Shown: piece after piece, positions 35,460 to 49,895 of the stretch
Numbering within the stretch: the stretch's first letter is position 1
Layout of the letters: each line of letters opens with the position of its first letter
NCBI RefSeq assembly: GCF_035582795.1
Contig: NC_134366.1
Span: 134,502,756-134,566,755, forward strand
DNA: 64,000 nt
DNA from: Mycteria americana
Taxonomy: Eukaryota; Chordata; Aves; Ciconiiformes; Ciconiidae
Reading direction: 5' to 3'
Made by a program: the position numbers and the translations under genes
Notes under the pieces: model-generated
The model's input: only the letters and a program-made list of their open reading frames with translations
Told to the model about the DNA's origin: nothing
Databases searched by the model: none

Positions 35460-37751
35460 ATCAGTTACTCTGCATAAACCACATTCTAGATGGCAGGGTT
35501 GCTGACAAACTTAACGGTGAGGAGATAGTTAGAGAGGGCTTCTTCCGAGAGGTCTGCCTTTTTAACAGCAGCGGAAAAATTCTAGCAATGCCTTTTAAAA
35601 TAAAATGCAGTCCGGGGGAAAATTAACCATTTGTTTCTGAGGTTTGTAACAGGTGATTAGAACAATAACATTCTTTACATTTTCCTATCTCCAGCTACTA
35701 AAAGCGGGAGCGCTGCTTGTTTCCTCTTGTTTGGTGTTGTAAATGTGCTCAGGGTTTCGCAGAGATCCTTTTGATAGCGTGTTGTTTTCCTCTAGGATAA
35801 AACCACAACTGCTTGGAAAAAGTAACTATTTTTTGTGTGAGACATGATTTGAAGTTTGAAACAGTTTTAGGAAACAAAATTTCCCCTACCCTAGCATTGG
35901 AAAATGCCACAGATGCACACGTCCCCTGTCCTGCTTTTCTGTTAACCTAAACTGCTTATTTTCAGTCTCTTTTGAGCTTTGTTTTTAAATAAGAAATATA
36001 TAAAGATTATTATGAAAGCTGTAGAACACGCTCTTAGAAGAGTATTAAATGCTTGTGACTGCAAGTTTAACAGAATTAGTGATTCACTGATACTAACTGG
36101 ATAATGGTATTTGACCAAATATCTTGCTAAATATTTAACAATGTAATGATATTTCTGTTATTACTTGTAAATCCTGGTTAGGTTATTTAAACAGTGGAAA
36201 AAACTTGCTCAGATTCGAAACCCAAAACGATTTTATTGCCTCTCCAGTAATTAAGGAAAGTTTTGATCATAGGTAAAGATCACGCAGTCCTTTTAGGAAA
36301 AGGACAGTTTCTAAGGATGTAGTGTTGTGAAAGTATCAGTCAAGATGAGGTATAGCGGAATACTGTCTGTTTCAAGTAAAACTGTGTGCCGTGGTGGGAG
36401 ATTTGAGTTGTAGCCATTTTCTTTTGAATTTGGTTAATGCGGAAACCTGAAGAGTTAGGTCAAAGGAGCACTGTAAAGACTTCCCAGTCCATGTAGAGGG
36501 GTCACTTAACCGGAGCGTAGCTTTTTTCACGCGAGTTATTTGCTGTTTCGCACTGAAAAGCTTTCGATGAACATCCACAGTATTTCCTGTTAACGCTCAA
36601 ATAACATTAAGGCTTTAGAAGACTTAAAACGAGTCACTCGCAAGTAAAGGTGAAACAAGCCGATAGCGAAGCTGGAAAAAAGTGTACCGAAGAAGGTGAC
36701 GTGCTGCTCGGTCCAGGCTTGGTATGGGTGGCCTCTCGGTGTCGGCGGGCCCGTCCTGCCCGGGCGCGGGGGGAGGCTGCGCGCCAGGTCTGTGCCCCGC
36801 GCCCTGCTGCAGACGCGGCTGCGCGGGCAGGACGTGGCCTAGGCCCTTCGCTGGAGGAGAACCTGCAGCGTAAGAATACAACACCGCTTTAAAACCTCCT
36901 TAACAAACAAACAAAACCAACCCAGACGTGATTTTCTGTAAAGGTGGAAGGCCTGAGTAATAGGAACTTCGCAGGTTTTCAGAGGGCTGCTGAAATCTTG
37001 AAGTGAGACTCTGTGGTTTGCCATATCCATGGCGTCCTATAGCAGCTGGCTCTTGGGGGTTTTGTTTTGTTTTTAGTGTATGGCCTGATACATAAGGGTT
37101 GTTAAGGTGGGCGGAGGAGGAAAAAAGTAAACAGAAAGGAAGAGGGTGGAAATAAACACGTGCGTTGCCTTAAATCCTGTGCCTTAACTCCATCCCTTAT
37201 TTCCCATTCATCTTATTTTTACATTAATTTGCAGAGGGAAAGCTTTTAGAGTCTGCTGGTCGGTATTTACTCTCGTGAATCGAGCGTTACTCAAATAAAT
37301 TTGCGGGGCTAGCAAGGATACAGGCAACCGTGTGACAAGTTGTGTGTGTCTGAGCAGCCCCCTTCCCCCAGTTCCCTTAAATCCTCACTCCCAAACCCTT
37401 TTGTATTTGTCTGCTATGAACAGATCACTAACTGCTCAGATTTATGAGCTGGTTAACTGATGCCCATAAGTAATACGGGTGATACTTTTATGTTATTTTT
37501 ATGTTCCTGTGTACATGAGAAAACTGCAAATTTTAGTAAATAATTAAACTGTCTTTTTTACAAATGAGTCTTTTGTGTAGGTGAGGCTCTAGATTTCACT
37601 TTTCCAACGGAAAAGTTATTGTATTAATTTACTGCATCTATTTAGCTTCATCATTAAGACAGACATTAACTTCATCGCTTCTCGTCATTTATATTTCTGT
37701 GAATAGCTTGTTTGCACGAATACAAACCACTGGATTTTTATGGAAGAAAGT

Positions 37752-37781
37752 CTCAAATGTTGGCTACTCAAATGTTGGCTA
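37752..37781. repeat. Perfect 15-bp tandem duplication
   Basis: CTCAAATGTTGGCTA occurs at 37752-37766 and again at 37767-37781 with no mismatch. Confidence 0.95.
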
Positions 37782-39197
37782 TATTTTGGCAGCGATAAAA
37801 ACGCAAAGGGAAGCTCCAAGTATAATTTATTTTTGGAACTCTTTCAGAGGAAGGAGTGAGGTACAATATGCAGAAACATCCCCTGTTTTTATTAGGATTC
37901 TGACAAGATACTGAAACCTGATGGAAGGGTTTCCCTCTTGATTTCTTTCTGCCTGCAGAATCTAACTGTAACTTTTAGTGGTTCGTATCTTACCCGAGAT
38001 CAGCGGTTGTGGAAATACCGCATTGTAGTTGCACACTAAAATTCTTACTTGGAAAATGAGGTTGGAAGGCATGATACAAAAAATAAAAAGGAGGCTGTGA
38101 CCTAAAGGACACATTCCAAGCGCCTGAATATGACAACAAAGCTCTTAAGGATATTCTTAAGTATACAAAAGCTGATTAGCTCTTAGCTTCCAACATTGTG
38201 ACTTTTCAAAGATGTAAACACGCACCTAGAAGAAGCCCAAGTCAAAACCAAGGATCTTCGTGCTGTTGGGTTCTCTCATTTCATGAATGCCACTCAGTAG
38301 CGGTTTCTAAACATCCTGATTGTTTTGCTGCAGTTATGCTAAATGCATTCTCCTTTAAAAAAAGAAAAAAAAGATACTACTTAATTTAACCACTTTCATT
38401 TAAAAGTTGAAATTCAGTAAAAGAGTGCTAATTATCAAATAAGCTACTCTATTATTAGAGCATCGTTAACACATGACTTTGAAAGCTTATTGGCATATAG
38501 GAACTAACCAGAAGCCCTTGCTGGCATGGTGTAGGGCTCGCTTTGCTTTGTAGTGACCTATATAGCTATTTTGGGTGTGGTGTTGCTTGGCTTTCATGGG
38601 AGCTGCGTCCAACCTTCCTCTGACATAGACAATTGCTGTGACGAGAGGGCCTTGAGGGGAATGGTGGGGAATAAATAACTTCGAGAATCAATTGTCTGGA
38701 AAAAGTCATTGCAGCCAAAATGTCTGCCTTCTTCCTAATGGTTCTGAGAGGAGAATTAAATTTCACATATATGGTCCTGATCCTAGAGGTTATTCTGTTC
38801 AGCCTTCATTTAAATAAGGGCTGGTAATCATAACGAGCAGCGCAGCAACTTACCTGCCTGTGAGTAGCCGGCGTGTGGAGAACGCAGTGCTGAATAGTTT
38901 TGGAAGCGCTTTAATTTTAATGTCCTTGAGCCACTTTTTAAGCCATTCAGTTGAGTTTTCTGTTTACTGCTAGAACTTCAACAGGTAGTTGGCTTTAAAA
39001 TTTCTTCTTAGTGATTCTTGAAAGAAATTGGCCTACCCCACAGTTTTGTTTTGACTTCTGTCTACAAAGTAAGAGTCACTTCTTAAAGTGTTTTATGGAG
39101 GTGTACATCGGATGTACAAAGTGTGATTTCTTTCATGCAGCAAAACCAGTCCTGCTCTGAAATCTAAGTGTTTTATTTCTTTCTGTTTCTATTCCTG

Positions 39198-39214
39198 CCC
39201 CCCCCCCCCCCCCC
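39198..39214. repeat. C17 homopolymer
   Basis: Seventeen consecutive C in otherwise T-rich intron sequence. It can form an i-motif or quadruplex on the opposite strand and its length is error-prone. Confidence 0.9.
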
Positions 39215-42200
39215 GCTTTCCCGTAGATTTTTCTTCCTCTTCAGATTGTGCCTTTCTTTCCTATGGGGTTTTTAATCTTCTCTCCAATTTATATTGCTCT
39301 TTGTTTGCTTAGCAGAGTTGCATTTTTCTTGCCAGTCTCAGATAATTAGGATGTGTTGCAAAATAAACATGCATTTCAACTCCTAATAATACTGCTTTCT
39401 TCCCAAAGCACGGCGGATGCTTTTGTTGGTGTGGGAAGAGTTCACTGGCTGCACCAAGGCCTGATGAAGTCTCGGTTAGACCCTGGGTGCTGCCTGGCAA
39501 GGGGGTGGTCGGCGGCGGAGAGCCACACCAGGGGGCTGCTTGGGTGCTGCAGCCTGCCGGCAACTTTCTGAAGGTTCTTCATGACCCTTTGAATAGGAAA
39601 GGCCTCTTGTCATTTCCAGTGTTGAAGTCATGAACATGACGGTCCCCCATCATTTAATAGTTAAGAAATACAGCTGCAATAGTTTCTTTTGCTCTATGCA
39701 TGGAGTAGTTGCGAGTGGGGAGAGTGTGGTCCCATCACGCTTCATGTGAAATGGGGATAGCTGTTGTGGGATATCCCTTTCCAAACAGAGGAAATTTGGG
39801 GTGTGGGGAGGGGCTCCTGTGGGGGATTGTGCTGTTTTTGAAAGGAGTAGGGAAGGTTTGGAGGCCAAGAACTATGTGACCAGTGGTAAAGCAGATCAGA
39901 ACCTGGAGCAAGTCCAAGGAAGACTTTAATAAAGGCACTTTTGTTCTGGATCTTCAAATAGGAAGCCTGTGGATTTATTTACACGGTAAACAGGATTTGT
40001 TAAATGGGTAGTCTCTAGGTGTGAAGGAATACCGGTCATTCTTTGAGAGAGGATTCAGGGGAAAACTAACTAAAACTGAACCGAAAGGTGGAATTTTAGA
40101 AGTTTAGAGATCAGTTATAGGACAAAACAGGGAGAAAAAGCCTTCATCAAAGAAAGCACTGGGGTAGTGCTGTTGCGGGAGAAACGTGAAACAAGCCCTT
40201 ACATGAGGGGAGCAGAGAAATTCAGTTTAAGTCTTCAGTGCTAACAGCTTGGGTGAGCTACGAAGTGGGAAGTCTGAGTTGATGATGACTTATTATAAGA
40301 AAATGTTCCTTGCTTCAGAGAGGATTCATCGATGTTGTTGAGACTGAAATCCAAAGCTGAAATGTTACTTGGCAAAATGTCTTACAGGAAAGTGCATGTC
40401 AGTCTGGACTGTAGAGAATAGCAGTTTAGTATTTATTCGAGTTGAAAAGAAGACAGCCAGAAAGGAGATAGGACTGACTTTGTTTTTAAAGCTCAATAGA
40501 AGGAGGATTAAAGAAAGGAAGGTAACAATGAGGCTAACAGATGTTCAAAAATTGCTCCAATAAGGCTGAGATAAAATTGCATGTAGGTGAGAGACTGGTA
40601 AATTTCAAGGATGCATCTTAATTAGTCATTTAGGGTATAACAGTGTTTTCAAAGTCTTGCCTATTCCTGGGTAGGAGAGCATATCTGAAGTCCAGAATTC
40701 TGGTATCCCAGGTAACTTGCTGCTTTTAGTTCTATATTTGAATGTGCATTGTTTGTTCAGGTGGGATCAGAAATACCTAAACAACCGTAACTGTGGTTAT
40801 TAGCTTGAAATAAGATCTAAGAATACGATGATTTTTTTTGTTTTGTCTCAACTGTCTGGCATGTATCTAGGCAAGTCCTGCGGCTTTTTGAGGATCTGCT
40901 CGGGTTTGCACTGCTGTTGGACTGGAGTAGCCGCTTGTTGGATTTGGTGGCTTATTGCAAGGCAAAAAGCAGGTGGTCATCTCCGGTTCTTGGTTTGAGA
41001 GGTACTTGGACTACGTTGCTAGTTCCTGGGACGATCTTGCAGACTTCACAGGGTGGTATGGTCATGTCAGGATGGCTTAAACGAAGGCCCTGTGTCGTAG
41101 CTATTGCTTATGTGAGTTCAGAGATTCCCTTAAACTCTGATGATGGGACTCTCGCTAAGAGTATAATTCTTGCCTCAAGTTGTTTTAACCGTGAAGAATT
41201 AAACTGAGAGTTTATAGTGAGCAATTTAATATCTCTCTTGATTTAGGAAGGAATCATTCAGAAAGTGAGTTAAATAGGGGTTTTTGGACTGCCTCAGGAG
41301 GTAAGTCTGGGAGAGACCTGCTAAGTAATTCAGTTTATTTATCAGCACAGTTATGAGGTGTCTGCTGTGCTTTGCATTCACTCGGCTCTGTGAATGGGGC
41401 GCAGCGTTATTCATCCTTAGTTTAATCATCATTCTTTCATCCTTGGGAAGTGAATAAGCAGGCTTCAGCTTCATGTCCCCCGTCTTTCTCCCCTGATCTC
41501 TGCAAACATTGTACATTGTCATTCTGTGGGTTGTTTTGGTTTTTTTTTTCATACAGAAGTAAGCGAAGGCAGTTACGTGATGCTTTAATTCCTCTGTAAC
41601 CTTATCAGAGGTTACCGAAAAAATTGCATCAGTTCCACCTGCATTTCTCCTTTACTACAGTTCTGCAGTAATCCCCAGCCCATGCTGCCTTCACTCACAG
41701 AAGTGACTCTTAGTGAACATACTTTTGTATTTTAAACAGGATTTGAACTTTGTGGCAGCCATGCAGAAGGAAAGAGTTGTTTTGTAGAAATGGCATGGCT
41801 GTTGGAAGAATCAGCTTGTTAAAGGCAGCACTAGAACAGAAACAGGCTGTCCAACTTAGGTCTGGTAATTGTTGTAGTAGGTAGTCTTAGAAGTCGAGCG
41901 TGTTAGATGTTGCACTGAAACTAAAAAAGAAAAATGGAAGGGGGTGTGTGTTTTGTGTGGCTTTTCACTTATGGTTAGATTTAGAGAAATGCTATGGTTA
42001 AGGTGACTGAGGTCTTGAATGGCTAGTTCTCAAAGAAATAAGGTAACGTCTCGCACCCCTGCTCCTCCCTGCCCAAACCAATGAATACTTAATTTTGGAG
42101 GTTAAAAAAGAAAACCTTGGCTACAAAAAAGATGGCAGGTGGAAGGAATTGCTTTCATTGCAGTTATTTAAAAGATTAATCTCCTTGATCTATTTCTCTC

Positions 42201-45200
42201 CTTCCACCACCAGTCCCCTTTCCCTGCTCCCTCCCCCAAAAGAAAGGAAACCAGAATGCCTGCCTTTCTGCCTGCCGCTCTAGATGAAGGATGGTCAACC
42301 TTTGGCTTGTCAGCAGTTCATGTGCGATTCCCCTGCTGAGATTGTCGCATGACTAGCGGCACAACTGGACTGTGCAGTATGGGGATGGTTGGGCAATGCG
42401 AATTTTTGCTGTGGGAGGAACTGGACTAGTAGGGGCTCTTGGAGGCGGATATTACCGAGCCAGCTGGGATGCATGCTGCATGCCCGATCTTATCCCCCTG
42501 TGGGGCTTCTGGGATCTGCTGCTGTCTTCCTTTGTGGCTCTGTCTCTATGGCAGTCAGAGATTTGTGGTGTGCTCTGTGGCTGCCCAACATTTAAGATTT
42601 TTGGTAGGCAGCTGGTAGAGTCAGGAAGGCTGAAAAACCCGTGTCTAATTTGATAAGGTGTAACCATGGTGGTGTTTTCGGGCAGGGTACTTTTTAGTGC
42701 ATACTGAAATGAGTTGTTTCTGTTTTGAGGTGCCGCCAGGTAGGCAATGAACTTTGAATAGCGAGATAAGGACTCCAGCAGCTGAGCTGTCCTGTTTGCT
42801 GCTGTCATCGATTCAGTTTGGCTGTGGGAGTGATATATTTGATACATGTTCACTTCTTGCTTCTCAAGTGAAATGGCACATCCACAGTAGGCAGTCCATC
42901 ACAGAACGAGGCAGATCGATCCATGGAGAGAAATCACTGGGCAGAAAACCTAGGCACCAGGCATCTAGAGCACATTGTCACTTGCCTGTGGTTCACCACC
43001 TTGCAACTCGTTGACTCGACTGCCTCCCTCCAGATTCTTTCTCTTAGGCACATCAGCCTTCCCCCAATAGGTTTACTTGGATACTGGTGACAGCTTCAGG
43101 AGAAAAGGCAAAGTTCTTGCTGTTTTCTCCTTATGAGAAATACTTGTAGCTTTTCTCCATCATCATGCTTTTTGAGATTGGTGGTCACTTTCCCGGGGCC
43201 TTTTTTATTAAGAAAAAAAGCTAGGATGAAATCTGCCAAGCTTTCTTTACCCTCCTCTTCTAATTGAGTTATTGTTATCTTGCTATTATGTTTGTAAGAA
43301 CTTTCTTTTTTCTGCTGGAGTATTACACTGAAATCTGTATAACAATACATATTACGATATTTTTTTGTACAATAAATTTTTTGTAGCTCCAAAGATAGCT
43401 GAAAGCTATTGAATGTCTTCTCGTGGTCCATCTAATCATTTATAAGCGAGGGTATGGTTTGAGAAATGCAGTGAGCTAATTTAACCGGACATTGTTCTGA
43501 AAGGAGAAGTTTCCTCTCTGCCTTTGTCCCCCTGCACCCTTCCTCTCAACCGCATGGCTCTGCTACTTTGTTATAGCAGCAGTGCTTGTCAGGTCCTTCT
43601 GTGAACCACTTTAGTTCACTAAAATGGCAGAAAAATAACTCTGTAAAATGGAGAGCATTTTGCTGTTGTAATGAATCAAACTGGCTCATAAAAGGATCTG
43701 ATGAACACCAGAGCTGGTACGAAGGACGAGGGGGGCCGGTGGCTTGGAGAGCAGCAAGCCCTTTTCATCTTTTCATTTTGGTGGCAGTGAGCAAGTGGAT
43801 TGGATCAGTTGCCTGGGAACCTTCATGGGAGAGATGGAAATAGAGTAATCATCTGTGAAGCAAAGGACACCAAAAGAAAAATGTGCTGGCCTGAGTTCAA
43901 ATTGATATTAAAATTTGTTTATTCTAGTGATGGTATGGATTGCATGCTGTAAACAGTTTGTTAGAATTAATAATCAACTGCCCAGAAATCAGTTTTCCTC
44001 TTGAGGCAGGAGAACAAAAGCCTTAAAGATTTACTAATGTGTAAATGGTCTGATATTTCAAGTGTAAAGTATTAATGTTTAAAACAAGTTATTCACAAGA
44101 AAGTACATTGCTCGGGGGGGGGGTGGTGGTGGTGTGATTCCTTTTTTTGGCAAGCTTGAAGTTCTCCATTAGGTTCATCAACCTTCTGAGTCAATTTGTG
44201 TGTCTCAAATTTTATCAAATTCAATGTTTAATTCAGTGGATTCAGTTAGTCAGAGTTTTATCTACATTATTCCTGTTAGTCTGAGATGGTATGAGAGCTC
44301 CTGGTCATAGTAGATGGCTAAGACTGTTGCTTCTTGTCATAGTCTAAGGCTTTCTCATAGCAAAATGAACACACTCTTATTTGTTTAAAATTGGTGAAAA
44401 AAAATACATTGCAAGTAAAATAACATGCTGCTTAGTTACTCCTGTAACACTATACTCTTACTGTTCTCCAGAGAGAGAAATGGGCAGTTTACACTGCGTA
44501 GCTCCGCAGAGGAATGAAGACCTCACAAAAAATCGGGGATTTTGACTGCAGCTCCTGCTCAAGCCACCTGCCAGTTTGAGGTGACTCTTTCAGCATAGCA
44601 GGAACGCAGCATGACAAACTGCTTGCTTTCTGAAGAGCCCTGGTTATTTTGTAAAGTTAGTTGTGTAAACTGCCTGCAGTGTGACAGAAAGCGGCTTCTT
44701 AGCATGTGGAAGAGTGGAATCTCATGCTTTCCTTCCTGTTTTTCTCAAGGTTTGGGCAATTATATGTGCCTTAATGGAAGGTAAACACTTGCCATAGTTA
44801 TAAAAAAAAAAAACCAAAACAAAACTCCAGTCTAGTGCACCATCTAGATTCCTCTCTGCAGGTTTTACATCTAAAAAATTCCCTTTCAGGAGCTACCGGG
44901 GATGGTGGGAGGAGCAGGAGAGGGGACTTACAAATTCTATCTCAAGGCACCAAGGATATTGCAAGCTGCTTTTGGTGAAAACCGAGTGAGGAGTGGTGGC
45001 CCTGACTAGCGTTGTGTGTGTTCAGAGTGAATATTGTAGTTACTAAAAGCAGCTTGTTTACATTAGGAATTGTATGTGCTAGCTCTAATGGGCTTTAGGA
45101 AGCCCAAAACACAGCTGTAAAACATCTGTCTCTGGGACCAGATCTTGTCTGTCTGATGAATTTTTGTCCTGCATTTCATGTTCAGATTTTAAAAAGGAAT

Positions 45201-47224
45201 AAAACTTTTTTTTTTTAATAGAAAAGTTCTCAGCCGTCCTGCTTGAAGGCTGGTTTACACTTGAAAGGCTATCATGCTGTTGTCTTGAATGCAGAACTTA
45301 AAATAGTGACTCAGTCTTAACTTAGCTCCACTTCCTCTTTAATCCGACCATCTTGCTTGCTATATGACCTTATAACACCTTAATTTAAAGACTGCTTATT
45401 CCAGTGGATTACATTTGGAGGTGTCTGGAGTGGTGGACATTGCTACAGGAAGGGCTTAAGAGGAACTGAAACAGTGTTGCCTCAAAAAAAAAAAAGGGGG
45501 GGGGGGCAGGGGGGTATTTTCCCACTTGCTGATGCTGACTGTTGCTGACGTCTGGGCTGTGCAGTAGCACAAGGCTTGCTGGAAGGTCAGGAGGAGTTTT
45601 GAGCACATAGTTCTGTTGTACCGTAAGAAAAAGTACATTCATTTCCAGTGAGTGAATTTGATGCTCTTTGTCTTAATTACACATGGAAGTGATAGAAGGC
45701 AAAATACCTGTTTAGTGCGTGCATCTCCGAGTGTTTGGATGGTTTTTCTTCTTTTCAAGGCTAGTGGCCTGAGCAGATGGTCGGACGTCAGGAACCTGAG
45801 TGCTGCTCCAAACGGGTACACCAGGTTCATAATGATGTATTTGAGGTCTGCCATATTGGGATTTGTAATAGTTGCTGTTTACCTAGCAGCTCTCATCAGA
45901 TGATCTTGGTTCTTTACCAAGTGCTAATTTTGCCTTGCTACTGCTCTCCTGAAGTAGATAAATACTATCCTTAAAAGCAGAGTTGGTCTGATATTTAGCA
46001 CTTTAAAAAATCCATTTTAAGTGTTTAGAGTCTGTGTTTGAATAGCCTGCTATTTTTCAGAATTTATGTCTTCTTCCTTTAAATATCTTTCTCAGGAGTA
46101 AATTCTGAACAATTATATTTTGTGTATTGATTTTAGGGACTATAAGCTTCCCTCTTGTCTGACACACATTCCTGAATAAGCTCTGCCAAATAGTCCGTGA
46201 TTATTATATGTTGAGCATAGGTTTAGGAGTAGAAAGAGTTTAGATGGTGTACTTTCTATTCTACGCTGTTATTAGCCATTTTGACTCACATTTTCTGTGA
46301 GGTTTTTCTTCCATCTCAAGTCAAGTATTTAACTTGACTAAACTAAACTACAACCGAACAATCTCTTTGAAGAACTGCGTGGTTCCAAGCAAGAGTATGT
46401 AATTTGTTGGGTGTGATCTGGGGGTTATGGTAAGTTTTACTGTACCTGTGAAAACTTTGATCATTACGAGTCCTTGAAAATAAACCATTGGCTCGTGCTG
46501 CTTTGTGTCTGACGGAGGTTTAGCAGAAGGCCTGTTCCGCGCTGGGTGTATGCTGCTGTCTTCAAGCTTGGGCTGTGCTCAGCATAGAGTGGCAGCAGCA
46601 CCTTTCTGGTTTTGGGAGGAAGCAGGAGTAGGCTGGAAGCTGCGAAGAGGCGGAGTTCTTCCATTGCTTACCACAGCAATCGCGTGCCTTCTGTATTTGT
46701 CGAGGGAAAAATTCGTACCCTTAATTTAGGAGATGGACATGGTCCCTACTTCATAGGTAATAGAGAGGGTTGGTTTTCAGCAGCTAAGATGTTGCACAAT
46801 GACTTGTGGATTGGAGCTGAGGATTGAATTCAGTCTTCCGGTAATTCCTTTAAGTGCTTAACCTAAATATGTTGTAGTTATTTTAAGTACCTTTTTATAA
46901 CAGTAGTAAAGCTTCAGGCCAATGCTTTGAGCTGATATTATCTCTTACAACTGCTGTTTAAGTCAGAAAAAGTATGAATATTTCGATTTTTTCACCACTT
47001 AGTGTTATTTTAAATACTTCAAACGTGAAAAAATGTTTGTAATACAAGTTCAGTATTCCTAAAATTTCAGTGTATAACACAACTTTGTTTTGAGTTATTC
47101 CCAAACCGAACTTAAAAACCACTGCAGGTACTGAGTAGCATCCAGAGAAGTACTGCTTGTGCTGCAGTATTTAGTATTGTCAGCATTTCTGTTACTACCC
47201 TTATCCACCCCCTTTACTTATTTA

Positions 47225-47243
47225 TTTTTTTTTTTTTTTTTTT
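47225..47243. repeat. T19 homopolymer
   Basis: Nineteen consecutive T about 340 bases before the CR1 fragment. No target-site duplication or SINE body was recognised next to it. Confidence 0.85.
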
Positions 47244-47587
47244 ACTCCCTCAAGGGGTTAAAACCAGATTGTAAACTCTCTGAATTTTTCTGTTGTTGGA
47301 ATAGGGTAATCTTTTACACAGGAATGGTAGCATTTCAGCAGAGTCTGATACTCACTGTTTTGGGTGTCCTTGTCTCATTCATGCTGTGGTCCTCAAATGT
47401 TGTAATCTCACTTGCATTCTTGAAGTACTGATAACGTGGACTGAAATACAGTTTCTCCATGAAGGGAAGGTGAAATGATGTACTGGAAATTGTGTATTAT
47501 CGAAGTAGCATATTTGTCAAGAGCTATTAAGACCATGTTACAAATATGATCTTGCTTTTTTAGTACCAGAGAATAGCTCTGCCAGTT

Positions 47588-49560
47588 GAGACCAGAGGTC
47601 TCTCTCATCCAGAGTCCTATTTCACAGTGACCCTGGTGGAGGCTATCCAGAAACAGAGCAAGCCCCTTAGCCTCTACAACTCTGCAGCTCAGAATTACCT
47701 CAGAAAAAGTGATAGGTAACACTTAGTGAATTTTTTTTGCATAAATTCATCTAGTCTTTTCTTGGTCTGTGTGAAGTCTTGGATTCCGTTGGGACCGTGG
47801 CAATGAGTTCTGCAGCCTAAGTACACATTGTATGAAGAACTGCTTCCTTTTATTTGTTTTATTTTGAACCTACCACCTGCTAGTTTTGTTTGATGTTCTC
47901 TAGTTTCCTTGTTAAAAGAAAAAGGGAACAATAGTTCACTGCTTACCTGCTCCATGCCACTCCTGATTTTGTGGACTTTCTTATTCTTTCCCTGGTTGTC
48001 CCTTCGTGAGGCTGGAGATTCTGAAGAGTGTTCAAATGCCCTCTGGTCCTTCAGTAATTTTACTCTTGAAGTGGAGGTGGGCAGAACAAACACTGGCACT
48101 GCAGCAAGGTATGGGTACCTCATAGACTTGTGCATCTCATCGCTCATGCAATTCTCTGTTTGGTTTTTTTTCTTTTTTTCTTAAATACGCTTAGCATTCT
48201 CTTTACTCTTTTGACAAATCTTGTCTTCCTAGGTCTATTCTAGCTCCCAAATCTCTTTCTTGACGATGAGGTAATTGGGTAAGAGCTCAGTAAAATGTAC
48301 AGAAAACAGTCAGATTGTATTTTCTCAGGTGCATTGCCTTTTATGTACCTACACTGAATCTCATCTGCATTTTATTACACCTTCACTGGGTATGATGAAG
48401 GTCTGTTGCTTCCTGCATAGTTGATTTTCATTTTTAGCAAAACAAACTTGTTAATATTATCAGCAAACTCACTTCAAGGCTCATCGCCTTTTTTCTAGAT
48501 CTTGTATGTGCATGCTAAACAACACAGGTCTGGAAAAGTCAGGTGATGTTTCCTAACATTTTTTTTCCCTGTTCTGAACCGGTTACTTACCCTTCTGAAG
48601 ACCTTCCCTCTTTTGCTGTTGTAGCTTAGTTTCTTTAGGAACCCTTGGTGGAGGGCCTTTTTTCAGCAGCTGGCACATGTTTTGATCATCCAAGTTAGCT
48701 TAGACTTTCACCACTCATCAACTGCTTCAAAGAATTCTCATGTATTAGTAGGACAGGACTTTTCTATGGGAAAGCATCAGTGTCAGTTTCGTAGTCTGTA
48801 TGTAGCTATGTGCCCATGAATGTCCTGATATCTTCTGCTTATTTGCCCTGCTGAGACATCGGACTTGCTGGTCTGTAGTTCTTGACAGTCTGAAGATGTG
48901 ACCACCTTTCAAAACTGATGCACCATTGACATGAAAGCAGTGTTTGACACCAAGATATTACGTGGTATAGTGGATAGATAGGCTATTTTATCCTTCAGCT
49001 TTTCAGAACTCTTAGGTGAATACCATCTCGCTTTAGTAACTTGCTACTGTTTGCTTTGGTTTCACCAAAACTACCTCTGAGGCTTTATGCGATGAAAAAG
49101 ATGAAAGCCTCCCTTAGCTTTTCCAATGACAGTAGATGCAAACCCCTTTAATTTTTGTTTATTTTCTTGGAGTATTTCTTTCATATCTTGGTTCTGTGTT
49201 AGCCCAGTGGATTCTCTGGCAGGCTTCGTGTACCTGGCCTTTGTGAAAGGACCTTTTCTTACTTTGCCCCTTTATGAACATACCTTTTGTTTGTAATTTT
49301 ACTTGCTAGTTCTTTTTTACTGATTTATTCCCCTCTTGGTGAAAAATGTTCTTACCTCCCCAGCTTGTGGTTTAACTGTGATGAATTTTTTTTTTCTTGG
49401 GGCATTTCCAGTATAGTATTTTTTTGTCCGTTGTCTGCAAACATTTTGTCCGACTGTCTCGTTTCTCTTACCAAGCTTCCTGCATTTTTCTCTTTGAAAG
49501 TAAGCACTCCAATAATGCATTTTGTTGCTGTTGCTTTTTTAGGAATGCTAAGCTTAAATA
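47588..49560 (-). mobile_element. Long degenerate CR1 LINE fragment, antisense to CHD7
   Basis: Read on the + strand the region follows the reverse complement of an ancient amniote CR1. It begins with the 3'UTR (GAGGTCTCTCTCATCCAGAG, CACAGTGACCCTGG), then GGCAATGAGTTCTGCAGCC and TGTATGAAGAACTGCTTCCT. Next come the reverse-transcriptase C-terminal region (GGACTTTCTTATTC, AATCTCATCTGCATTTTATT, TTATCAGCAAACTC), GGAACCCTTGGTGGAGGGCC and ACTCTTAGGTGAATACCATC, and finally the more 5' ORF part near 49.2-49.5 kb. The order is collinear over almost 2 kb, which is long for a CR1 copy. Both strands are full of stops and indels, so it is inactive. The 5' limit (about 49,560) is fuzzy. Confidence 0.85.
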
Positions 49561-49895
49561 TATTTAATGGATTTCGTTAGCAGTAGCTGTGAGTCATGGT
49601 ATAGTCAAGTCAAATATGATGTGGAGAAATCTGAATGTAATATAATTTGTTGGATGTTGAAATAGTCCATAATCTAGTTAAAATGCAGCAGTGTTGCCCT
49701 GTGTGCTTCACCATAACTTCGGAGAAGTTGTTTGATAAATATGGTTTACTTGCTTTTTATAGCCTGTTTTCTTCTTGCCAGCAAACCAGTCACCTTACTG
49801 AGTTGTACAAGTGGCATGGAAATTTACTTTGAATGCCACTGATTTATTTAAGAGTGAGACAAAGTATGTGACTGTGTTCTTCAGTTATAATTCCC

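Noticed and set aside
36200-36240. TTCGAAACCC word resembling a tRNA T-arm
   Set aside because: No A box, acceptor stem or anticodon arm can be placed around it.
42290-42620. Segment beginning GGTCAACCTTTGGCTTGTCA, resembling the start of some reptile interspersed repeats
   Set aside because: Similarity is confined to about 20 bases. The rest does not follow any element I know, so the call could not be supported.
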